Origin: an uncultured Desulfofustis sp.
Lineage (GTDB): Bacteria; Desulfobacterota; Desulfobulbia; Desulfobulbales; Desulfocapsaceae
NCBI GenBank assembly: GCA_905479735.1
Contig: CAJQNS010000093.1
Coordinates: forward strand, 1-64,000
DNA: 64,000 nucleotides
Reading direction: 5' to 3'
The position numbers and the translations under genes are program-made. Positions 43,647 to 51,337 of this stretch are shown in pieces. Below the pieces are notes generated by a model, which saw only the letters and a program-made list of their open reading frames with translations, did no database searches and was not told the DNA's origin. Positions within the stretch are counted from its first letter, which is position 1. Each line of letters begins with the position of its first letter.

Positions 43647-44420
43647 ATGGAAGACCGGGTCGTTTCGGTAGCGCTTGATGAGATTCATAAACGTTTCGAT
43701 GCCAATGAAGTATTGAAGGGAATTTCCCTGTCGGCTCACCATGGAGAGGTGATTTCAGTTCTTGGTCCGAGCGGCTCGGGCAAATCCACCCTGCTCCGCT
43801 GCATCAATCTGCTGGAAGTACCGGACAGCGGCAGACTGTTTGTGTCAGGCGAAGAAGTGATCCTGAAGAAGACCAGAGACAATCGAACCGTGCCCGCCGA
43901 TATGAAACAGGTGGAGCGCATCAGATCCAAGCTGGCGATGGTCTTCCAGCAGTTCAACCTGTGGTCGCATTTGACAATCCTCCAGAATGTCATCGAAGCA
44001 CCGGTCCATGTTCTGAAAGTCCCCCGTCAGGAAGCGATCGACAGGGCCAAAATGTATCTCGATAAGGTAGGGATTCCCGATAAACTGGAAGCCTATCCGG
44101 CCCACCTTTCCGGCGGCCAGCAGCAGCGTGCAGCCATCGCCCGGGCCCTGGCCGTGGAACCCGAAGTCATCCTCTTTGACGAACCCACTTCAGCACTCGA
44201 TCCCGAGCTGGTCGGAGAAGTGCTTCAAGTCATGAGAACCCTGGCCGAAGAGGGCCGAACGATGATTGTCGTGACCCATGAAATGGGATTTGCCCAGGAA
44301 GTATCCTCGCGGGTGATCTTTCTCGATGAAGGTTTGGTCATGGAGGATGGAGATCCACAGACAGTATTTAATAACCCGGAAACAGATCGATTCTCTACCT
44401 TTATCAAGGCGATGGTCTGA
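43647..44420 (+). CDS. polar amino acid ABC transporter ATP-binding protein
   Basis: A 257-residue HisP/GlnQ-type ATPase. Walker [13 protein letters not shown] (about residue 40), Q-loop VFQQFNLW, signature [15 protein letters not shown], Walker [17 protein letters not shown], switch THEMGFA. Length and the FNLWSHLT stretch are typical of basic amino acid importers (His/Arg/ornithine). First gene of the operon with binding protein and two permeases. Confidence 0.92.
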   Translation: MEDRVVSVALDEIHKRFDANEVLKGISLSAHHGEVISVLGPSGSGKSTLLRCINLLEVPDSGRLFVSGEEVILKKTRDNRTVPADMKQVERIRSKLAMVFQQFNLWSHLTILQNVIEAPVHVLKVPRQEAIDRAKMYLDKVGIPDKLEAYPAHLSGGQQQRAAIARALAVEPEVILFDEPTSALDPELVGEVLQVMRTLAEEGRTMIVVTHEMGFAQEVSSRVIFLDEGLVMEDGDPQTVFNNPETDRFSTFIKAMV

Positions 44421-44462
44421 TATTCTTGACTCAACAACAAACCACCAACCAGGAGGTGCCCC

Positions 44463-45245
44463 ATGAAGAGACTCACCCTCGCACTAGTGCTCGTCATTTT
44501 TGCTCTGGCAGCTACCACGGCAGTCGCCAAGGACTGGAGTAAGGTCCGCATAGCCACCGAAGGCGCCTACCCGCCATTCAATTATGTCACACCCGCTGGA
44601 GATCTTGCCGGTTTCGATGTTGACATCGCCAAGGCACTGGGCGAGGCAATGGGTGTTGAAGTCGTTTTGGTTGGGCCTCAAGATTGGGATGGCATTATAC
44701 CTGCATTATTAGCAAAGAAATATGATGCCATCATTGCCTCGATGTCTATCACCGAAGAACGTAAAATGAAGGTGGCATTCTCAAAAAAATATTACAATAC
44801 ACCGGCCAAATTCATCGCCAAGAAAGGAGATATGACAGAATTTTCTCGGGAGGCGATCAAAGGTAAAAAAATTGGCGTGCAGCGGGCCACCATTCATGAC
44901 CGTTATCTGACCGACAATTACGGCAAGGACGTGGAAGTCAAACGTTACGGAACCCAGGACGAAGCCTACCTGGATCTGACCGCCGGTCGCGTCGACATGC
45001 TGCTGGCTGACAGCGTCGCCCTCTCCGACGGTTTTCTGAAGAAACCAGAAGGAGCAGACTATCAGTTTATCGGCCCGGATCTGAGCGACCCGAAATGGTT
45101 CGGTGATGGGGTAGGAGTTGCCATTCGTAAGGAGGACAAGGAGTTGGTCGACAAATTCAACATGGCCATCGACAAGATCCGCAGTGACGGCACCTACAAG
45201 GTTATCCAGGACAAATATTTCGATTTTAACGTCTACGGCGAATAA
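44463..45245 (+). CDS. periplasmic polar amino acid-binding protein
   Basis: A 260-residue binding protein, start after CAGGAGGTGCCCC. Signal peptide about 1-22 (LALVLVIFALAATTAVAKD). The mature start VRIATEGAYPPFNYVTPAGDLAGFDVDIAKALGE (read in two parts) is the classic lysine/arginine/ornithine/histidine-binding family signature. Ligand not determinable. A strong stem-loop follows directly. Confidence 0.92.
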   Translation: MKRLTLALVLVIFALAATTAVAKDWSKVRIATEGAYPPFNYVTPAGDLAGFDVDIAKALGEAMGVEVVLVGPQDWDGIIPALLAKKYDAIIASMSITEERKMKVAFSKKYYNTPAKFIAKKGDMTEFSREAIKGKKIGVQRATIHDRYLTDNYGKDVEVKRYGTQDEAYLDLTAGRVDMLLADSVALSDGFLKKPEGADYQFIGPDLSDPKWFGDGVGVAIRKEDKELVDKFNMAIDKIRSDGTYKVIQDKYFDFNVYGE

Positions 45246-45252
45246 TCTTTAA

Positions 45253-45286
45253 GTCCCGCCTCCTGCTTCAGGGCTTGAGGCGGGAC
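45253..45286 (+). other. 10-bp perfect stem-loop after the binding-protein gene
   Basis: GTCCCGCCTC (45253-45262) and GAGGCGGGAC (45277-45286) pair perfectly, with a 14-base loop that can add a small inner stem. No U-run follows. It sits in the same place as the stem-loop at 11574-11614 in the other transporter operon. It overlaps a possible TTG start of the next gene. Confidence 0.7.
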
Positions 45287-45301
45287 ATTCTCTGTCTATT
45301 C

Positions 45302-45991
45302 ATGTTCTCACTGCATGGCTATGGACCCTCCATCTTCGAGGGCACGATCTTAACCCTTGAGGTTTCTCTCGCCTCACTTTTCATTGCCATGCTGCTTGGC
45401 ATCTGCGGAGCCCTTGCCAAACTCTCCAGGGCCAGATCACTGCGGCTGATCGCCCAGATTTACACCACAACAATTAGGGGGATCCCAGATCTGGTACTGA
45501 TGCTGCTGGTCTTCTACGGCGGTCAGATGTTTATAAACCAGCTCGGTCCAATGCTGGGCTATGACGGATACATAGATATCAACCCATTTATTGCCGGGGT
45601 TTCCACCATCGGCTTTATCTTCGGTGCCTATATGACCGAGACCTTCCGGGGTGCTATCCTGGCCGTCAATAAAGGACAGCTCGAAGCCGGCACCGCCTAC
45701 GGCATGTCAGCCTTCATGGTGTTCAGACGCATAACCCTGCCTCAGATGGTCCGCCATGCCCTGCCGGGCTTCGGCAATAACTGGCTGGTACTGATCAAGA
45801 CCACCGCCCTGGTCTCAATTATTGGGCTCAATGATATGGTCAGAAAGGCGGGACTGGCTGCCGGCGCCACCAGAGAACCGTTTACCTTTTATCTGGTGGT
45901 GGCCATCAACTACCTGGTGATCACCTCGATATCGATATATATCCTCAAGCAGCTCGAGCGCCGCTATAGTGTCGGCGTCAGGGAGTTCTAG
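45302..45991 (+). CDS. polar amino acid ABC transporter permease 1
   Basis: A 229-residue HisQ-like permease from ATG 45302; a TTG at 45275 would add nine residues but lies inside the stem-loop. Four to five spans; the ATPase-contact loop is EAGTAYGMSAFMVFRRITLPQMVRHALP. It ends just before the second permease (1 base between stop and ATG). Confidence 0.88.
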   Translation: MFSLHGYGPSIFEGTILTLEVSLASLFIAMLLGICGALAKLSRARSLRLIAQIYTTTIRGIPDLVLMLLVFYGGQMFINQLGPMLGYDGYIDINPFIAGVSTIGFIFGAYMTETFRGAILAVNKGQLEAGTAYGMSAFMVFRRITLPQMVRHALPGFGNNWLVLIKTTALVSIIGLNDMVRKAGLAAGATREPFTFYLVVAINYLVITSISIYILKQLERRYSVGVREF

Positions 45992-45992
45992 T

Positions 45993-46712
45993 ATGGATCT
46001 GTCGATTATACTCGAGAACCTGCCCATCTATTTCACCGGTTTGAAAAATACCGTCATCCTGGTCTCGATCTCACTCGTGCTGGGCCTGCTGCTGGCCGTC
46101 CCCCTGGCTATTTTGCGCAACTACGGGAATCCGCTGGTACAGCTGCCAATCAGAGCTTTCGTCTACTTTTTCAGGGGTACGCCCCTGCTCGTCCAGATGT
46201 TTCTGATCTACTACGGCTTCGGCCAGTTCGACCTGATCAAGGAGAGTCTGCTCTGGCCCTTTTTCCGCGAAGCCTACTTCTGTGCCCTGTTCGCTTTTAC
46301 GCTGAACACCGCCGCCTATACCACTGAAATTTTGCGCGGTGCCATCAAAGCCACCCCCCACGGCGAGATTGAGGCGGCCATGGCCGCCGGCATGTCACGA
46401 TTTCTGATGGTCCGGCGCATCATCCTGCCCAGCGCCTTTCGCCGTGCCCTGCCCGCCTACAGCAACGAGATTATCTTCATGCTGCACGGTTCATCTCTGG
46501 CCAGCGTCATCACCATCGTCGATATCACCGGGGCAGCTCGAATCATCAACTCAAGATTCTACAGCCCTTACGAGGCCTTTTTAACTGCGGCCGTATTCTA
46601 CTTGGCAATAACCTTTCTAATCGTATTTCTGGTAAAGAAGCTCGAGGTTCACTGGTTCGCTCATCTTCAACCCCAATCTACTAGCGAACAAGTCGTCGAG
46701 TCACCACCGTGA
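45993..46712 (+). CDS. polar amino acid ABC transporter permease 2
   Basis: A 239-residue HisM-like permease from ATG 45993. About five spans, contact loop EAAMAAGMSRFLMVRRIILPSAFRRALP. Its stop overlaps the GTG start of the aspartoacylase-like gene, so the hydrolase belongs to the transport operon. Confidence 0.9.
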   Translation: MDLSIILENLPIYFTGLKNTVILVSISLVLGLLLAVPLAILRNYGNPLVQLPIRAFVYFFRGTPLLVQMFLIYYGFGQFDLIKESLLWPFFREAYFCALFAFTLNTAAYTTEILRGAIKATPHGEIEAAMAAGMSRFLMVRRIILPSAFRRALPAYSNEIIFMLHGSSLASVITIVDITGAARIINSRFYSPYEAFLTAAVFYLAITFLIVFLVKKLEVHWFAHLQPQSTSEQVVESPP

Positions 46713-47845
46713 AAAAAGTCGAAACCCGCGTGCTTCCCCAGACCAGCCCCGGCACCAGAAGATCGCTGACAATTATTCGTTACGGAGTATCCGGCAGTCG
46801 GCCCAAGGCTTATCTCCAGGCCGGACTGCACGCCGATGAAGCGCCGGGTTATCCAGTGCTGCAGGCACTCATTGAAAAACTGGACGAAGCAGCCGAACAG
46901 GGCGCCATCTCAGGAGAGATCATCGTCGTTCCAGCGGCCAATCCAATCGGTCTGGCCCAGTGGCGCGATGAGATGCTGCAGGGACGCTTCGACTTCGTTA
47001 ACTCGGTCAACTTCAACCGTCAGCATCATGATCTCATTGACCAACTGATCGATACCATCGGTTCGGAGTTAGGAGAGGGCGCCGAGGAAAACGTGGCAGC
47101 CGTGCGCAGATGCAGCGCTGAAATCCTCGCCAATATGCAGCCCGAAGACGAAGCATCGACGCTCAAGCTATTGCTGCTGTCGCTTTCCCATGATGCCGAT
47201 ATAGTGCTCGATCTGCACTGTGATCTCGAGGCCTTGATGCACCTTTATATCGGTACTCCGCTGTGGCCGGATGCAGAAGATCTTGCCGCCCAGATGGGTG
47301 CCGAGGCGACATTGCTGGCCGCCGACTCCGGGGGCACTCCCTTCGATGAGGCAAACAGCCGCCCCTGGTGGGTGCTGGCCGAGCGTTTCCCAGATCAGCC
47401 GATTCCGCCTGCCTGTATGGCCGCAACTGTCGAATTACGGGGTTTGTCCGATACTGACCAGGAATTGATCGACCTAGACAGTTCTAATCTGTTCTGTTTT
47501 CTGCAGCGTCGCGGGCTGATATCAGGAACACCAGGCCCACAGCCGACCCTGATCAATCCGGCAACACCGCTGACCGGGGTAGACTACGTCAAAGCTTTTT
47601 CTGCCGGCATCATCGTCTATCTGAAAAAACTCGGGGACTGGATCGAGGAGGGAGAAACGGTTGCCCGGGTCATCAATCCGCTCCCAGAAGGTGAGGATCA
47701 GAAGCTGGTTGAGGTAAAGAGTAGAACGGCTGGTCTGCTGTTCTCCCGCAATGTCGACCGCTTTGCCCGGCCCGGCAAGATCATCGCTAAAATTGCAGGC
47801 CGTAAGGCTCTAAGCGAGTCGGAAGGGACCCTATTGACTCTCTGA
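46709..47845 (+). CDS. succinylglutamate desuccinylase/aspartoacylase family zinc hydrolase
   Basis: A 378-residue protein, GTG start overlapping the permease stop. Zinc-site motifs of the family: AGLHADEAPGYPVL (His, Glu) near residue 38, a NPIGLAQWRDE stretch, and a third ligand in LDLHCDLEALMHLY. The C-terminus (about 290-375) has a lipoyl/biotinyl-like beta fold. It should remove an acyl group from an N-acyl amino acid, which fits its place in an amino acid import operon: import and then deacylation. The substrate is unknown. Confidence 0.8.
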   Translation: MKKVETRVLPQTSPGTRRSLTIIRYGVSGSRPKAYLQAGLHADEAPGYPVLQALIEKLDEAAEQGAISGEIIVVPAANPIGLAQWRDEMLQGRFDFVNSVNFNRQHHDLIDQLIDTIGSELGEGAEENVAAVRRCSAEILANMQPEDEASTLKLLLLSLSHDADIVLDLHCDLEALMHLYIGTPLWPDAEDLAAQMGAEATLLAADSGGTPFDEANSRPWWVLAERFPDQPIPPACMAATVELRGLSDTDQELIDLDSSNLFCFLQRRGLISGTPGPQPTLINPATPLTGVDYVKAFSAGIIVYLKKLGDWIEEGETVARVINPLPEGEDQKLVEVKSRTAGLLFSRNVDRFARPGKIIAKIAGRKALSESEGTLLTL

Positions 47846-48445
47846 CAGCTGCGCACAGGCCTCTTCCACCTGCCTGCGGACTTCTGCCAGCCAGCTCCGG
47901 CGCTGCTCTTCCGTGCTGGTAATGACGATAGCAAACGTCTTTCTGCGCACCTCGGCAACACCGCAGAGTCCGAATATACAGTTTTTCCAGATCGTTTCCA
48001 GCGGGTCGCCGAATACCTGCTGCTCCCGGAGGACTTCGGTATTCGAGGTATTGAAAACGAGGGCCAGTTTGGCCCGCAGAAGGCCGATGGGAACGCCCTC
48101 ACCGCTATCACCTTCGAGAAATTCGTACGCCACCCCAGGGCGAACGACCCGGTCTATCCAGCCCTTGAGCATCGCCGGCGGCTGGCCCCACCAGTTGGGA
48201 TGAATGATGATGATCAGGTCGGCCTCAGCAATTTCCCGGCAATGGGCAGCAACCAAAGCCGGCAGGGTGACATCTTTTGCCACTTCCTCGGCTGGCAGAA
48301 GCGGCTCAAACTGTTCCTTGCAGAGATCATGGAAATTGACTCGCGCGCTGGTGGGAGCAAGAGCTTCCAGCACAACCCGGGCAATGCCATGGTTGAAACT
48401 GGCCGGATCAGGGTGGGCAAGTATTACGGAAACCTGCATGTTCAA
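47831..48445 (-). CDS. NAD(P)H-dependent flavodoxin-fold oxidoreductase
   Basis: A 204-residue protein of the KefF/MdaB quinone reductase family: VILAHPDPASFNHGIA at the start (FMN loop), IIIIHPNWWGQPPAMLKGWIDRV in the middle. Cytosolic; reduces quinones or azo compounds with NAD(P)H. Overlaps the convergent hydrolase gene by 15 bases and its start overlaps the stop of the upstream SbmA-like gene by 4. Confidence 0.85.
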   Translation of the reverse strand: MNMQVSVILAHPDPASFNHGIARVVLEALAPTSARVNFHDLCKEQFEPLLPAEEVAKDVTLPALVAAHCREIAEADLIIIIHPNWWGQPPAMLKGWIDRVVRPGVAYEFLEGDSGEGVPIGLLRAKLALVFNTSNTEVLREQQVFGDPLETIWKNCIFGLCGVAEVRRKTFAIVITSTEEQRRSWLAEVRRQVEEACAQLSESQ

Positions 48446-49404
48446 TAACCGATATTGTGCTCGAATTCCTTGAGTCGTTTATGGATCGAACGCAGCTCGG
48501 TGATGGTGGTCCAGTTGCCGATAAAAATTGAAAACGACTCCCGAACCTTACTGAAGGCATTGGAAACCTGAACCAGCACGCCCAGCGTGATCAATCCGGT
48601 AAACAATCCCGGCCCCATGATCAGGTAGGGTACGATGATCATCAGTTGTTCGAAGAAATTGAGCCAGATATCGAAATACCCGTAATGGAGAAACAGTCGG
48701 TGGTAGTTGAACTTGAGGCCGGTGAACAATTCGACGATGGTCTCGGTCTTACCGAAATTGACCTTATCGTCCTCGGCATATACCAGTTCTTTTCTGAAAG
48801 CCGCCTCGACTTTCTGATTGTTGTATTCCAGACCGGGCAGCTTGATTCCCACGAACCATGAGATCAGCAGCCCCCCGACAGAAACGAGCAGCGCCACCCA
48901 GACCAGGCTGCCTGGGATGTCTTTGATATAGGGGATATCAACCCCTCCACTCAGCCCCCAGAGAATCGGCATAAAGGCCACCAGAGTCAGGATGGCCCGG
49001 ATCACCTGGAGCCCCAGGCTCTCGACTATTCGGGCAAAGCGATAAATGTCTTCCTGGATACGCTGGCTTGCACCTTCGACCTCCTCTTCAACCGTCTGCC
49101 ATTGACTCACGTAGGAAAAGGTCATCGCTTCGCGCCACCTGAAGGCGTAAAGCCTGGTAAAATAGGAGGTCAGAGTAGCTATCAGAACATAGGGAAAAGC
49201 TATATAGCCAAAAATCAGCAGCTCCTGCCAGAATTCCTGGAGTTGATGCTCGGTGGCCTTCTGCAGCATATTGTAAAATCTGCCGTACCATTCGTTGATT
49301 TTCACCGTCAACTCAACCTGGACAAACAACGAGAGCAGCAGGAAGAGGCCCCCGCCCCAGGCCCAGGCAAACCATTTTCTGTTTTTGAAAAATGAACCAA
49401 ACAT
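48442..49404 (-). CDS. SbmA/BacA-like peptide transporter
   Basis: A 320-residue membrane protein with about six spans. SbmA/BacA signs: VKINEWYGRFYNMLQKA near the start, RWREAMTFSYVSQW, EGASQRIQEDIYRFARIVE, and GLKFNYHRLFLHYGYFDIW. The N-terminal extra span of E. coli SbmA (406 residues) is missing. These carriers import peptides by proton gradient. Overlaps the downstream oxidoreductase gene (ATGA). Confidence 0.85.
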   Translation of the reverse strand: MFGSFFKNRKWFAWAWGGGLFLLLSLFVQVELTVKINEWYGRFYNMLQKATEHQLQEFWQELLIFGYIAFPYVLIATLTSYFTRLYAFRWREAMTFSYVSQWQTVEEEVEGASQRIQEDIYRFARIVESLGLQVIRAILTLVAFMPILWGLSGGVDIPYIKDIPGSLVWVALLVSVGGLLISWFVGIKLPGLEYNNQKVEAAFRKELVYAEDDKVNFGKTETIVELFTGLKFNYHRLFLHYGYFDIWLNFFEQLMIIVPYLIMGPGLFTGLITLGVLVQVSNAFSKVRESFSIFIGNWTTITELRSIHKRLKEFEHNIGY

Positions 49405-49500
49405 TGCATCCTTGTGGCCGCCGAGATTTTACGGCGATTGAGTTGCAGACAAATCCAATCTGCGAATATCTGTTGGGCTACGCGGGTCTTCTGGAACTGT

Positions 49501-49896
49501 TCAGGAAGCTCGCAATTCAAACTCCGGTGGCTGGTGGATGTGCTGTTTGACGACGCACTGTTCCATGGCTTTGATGATCGCCGCCCTGTATTTGTCCGGA
49601 AACCCGTCGGGCAATTCCAGATCGATAACCAACTTTGGGTATCGTTTCTGATCTTTGTCCCATTGATACCGCATCTTCAACCGCATGGTCGAACTATCGA
49701 TGTCGCGAGTCCGGCAGAATTTCAGGGCAAAATAACCGGCACAGGTGGCGATGGAGGCAAGAAAATACTCGGTCGGAGAGGGAGCCGAGTTGTCTCCACC
49801 AGACTTTTCAGGTTGATCAGTTACCACTGTAAAGTCGCCTACCGCTGCTTCGACTTTTAGATTTCCGGGAAAACTGACGTTTATTTCTGTCGTCAA
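49501..49896 (-). CDS. OsmC family protein
   Basis: A 131-residue OsmC-fold protein: SPTEYFLASIATCAGYFALKFC holds the conserved catalytic Cys (ATCAG), but the second Cys is less clear. Family members reduce organic hydroperoxides; many paralogs have other roles. Short leader, single gene or pair with 49908-50543. Confidence 0.82.
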   Translation of the reverse strand: MTTEINVSFPGNLKVEAAVGDFTVVTDQPEKSGGDNSAPSPTEYFLASIATCAGYFALKFCRTRDIDSSTMRLKMRYQWDKDQKRYPKLVIDLELPDGFPDKYRAAIIKAMEQCVVKQHIHQPPEFELRAS

Positions 49897-49907
49897 ATTT
49901 GCACTCC

Positions 49908-50543
49908 TTATTTGATGCTGATGGTTTCAAGTTGTCTGTTGATTTCATCAAAATCGAACACATATGGCCGATACCCCGTGAATTCGCCGATATTCATGCT
50001 GAGGTCAGCAAGATCGACACCACTTTCGTCGACAACGGCCAGCATTGCCTGATATTGATGGATGTCGCCTACCTCCTCGGGAGGGCTGCCGTTGGCACCG
50101 TCAAGCAGTCGGGGAAAAGGCTCGAACCTGCCGGCCTCGAGAATCTCCTCGACGGCGATCTGCAGTTCCCAGCCATCACCGCCATCATACAGGTAGCTGA
50201 ACAGAAACTGCATGCCATCCTCGAGTTGGTGGAGCTCAAAAGCTGCTTCGTCATATTCCGGTTTCCTCTTGAAATCCTCAATGCCGAAGCCTGGCTGATA
50301 AAATATTTTGCCGACCAGAAACTGGTGGCTATCACTATCCTGCCAGCCCATGCAGACCTGGATAACCCGGTGCATATCGGTCAGGGTCATCTGGCCCGGG
50401 ACTTGGATACGGCGCCAAATCAACGGATCGGAGAAGGGAATGGCCAGCTTCAGTTGATAACCCGGAATGGTTTTTTCAGCCTGGTCCGCACCCTGTCGGG
50501 CAGGCTTTGCTTTTCCGAATTTACCTTTGAGTATTTTGGCCAT
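49908..50543 (-). CDS. plasmid pRiA4b ORF-3-like protein
   Basis: A 211-residue protein of the pRiA4b ORF-3 family, known by YQLKLAIPFSDPLIWRRIQV and VCMGWQDSDSHQFLVG, then a YDGGDGWELQIAVEEIL stretch. AGGGGAG precedes the ATG at 50543. Function unknown; despite the name, found widely in chromosomes. 11 bases before the OsmC gene on the same strand. Confidence 0.83.
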   Translation of the reverse strand: MAKILKGKFGKAKPARQGADQAEKTIPGYQLKLAIPFSDPLIWRRIQVPGQMTLTDMHRVIQVCMGWQDSDSHQFLVGKIFYQPGFGIEDFKRKPEYDEAAFELHQLEDGMQFLFSYLYDGGDGWELQIAVEEILEAGRFEPFPRLLDGANGSPPEEVGDIHQYQAMLAVVDESGVDLADLSMNIGEFTGYRPYVFDFDEINRQLETISIK

Positions 50544-50641
50544 AATCACACTCCCCTAACTGCTTCCTTGGCAACCTGCTATCCATTTCTTGTGATCTGG
50601 AATAGATAATCATTAATCACGATTAGACCATCTCGCCTACC

Positions 50642-51307
50642 TCATTCAAAGAAGCGGGTAAAGGACTCGACCGACAGCCGCGGTGTCCGATAGCTGTTGA
50701 CCAGCGCTTCGGTGTCCTCATAGCCAAGCGCCATGCCGCCCAGCAGAATCGAATCGGCAGCGTAGTCAAGTTCGCTTTTGACTATCTCCGGGAATTCCCC
50801 GAGCGCAGCCTGAGGGCAGGTGGCCAGCCCCTCCGCCATCGCCGCCAGCATGATGGACTGCATGAACATTCCATAATCCATATAGGATCCGGTTTCCAAG
50901 CCGGGATCCATAAAAAAGAGCAGCATCACCGGGGCATCGAAGGCACGATAATTAGCCACCCACTGTTCCAGCCGGCGGTCCTTCTCCTGCCGCTTGATGC
51001 CCAGGGTCTCATAGAGCTGCAGGCCGCAGGCAAAGCGTCTGGATTTGTACGGCTCTGCCCACTTAAGCGGATAATACTGAAAGTCCATTTGCGGCTTCTC
51101 TCCATTTCTGAACGCCGTTTCTATGCGCTCCTGCAGTCGCTTCTTGCTGGAGCCGGTGACCACCGCAACCTGCCAGGGCTGGGTGTTTACTCCCGATGGA
51201 GAATGACGAGCCGCCTCCAGTACGGCGACTACTTTCTCCTTGCTGACGTCATTGTCCAGAAACGCTCTTGTCGATTTTCTCTTTTTCAATGCTTCACGAA
51301 CATCCAT
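50642..51307 (-). CDS. nitroreductase family protein
   Basis: A 221-residue FMN-dependent oxidoreductase: KRKSTRAFLDNDVSKE at the N-terminus, ARHSPSGVNTQPWQVAVVTG (FMN-binding), and MQSIMLAAMAEGLATCPQAAL. Substrate open (nitro compounds, quinones, others). Same strand as its neighbours but with 30-base spacing from the large sensor gene. Confidence 0.9.
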   Translation of the reverse strand: MDVREALKKRKSTRAFLDNDVSKEKVVAVLEAARHSPSGVNTQPWQVAVVTGSSKKRLQERIETAFRNGEKPQMDFQYYPLKWAEPYKSRRFACGLQLYETLGIKRQEKDRRLEQWVANYRAFDAPVMLLFFMDPGLETGSYMDYGMFMQSIMLAAMAEGLATCPQAALGEFPEIVKSELDYAADSILLGGMALGYEDTEALVNSYRTPRLSVESFTRFFE

Positions 51308-51337
51308 AATTCCCCCCGCGCCAAAACCTTAGTCTGG

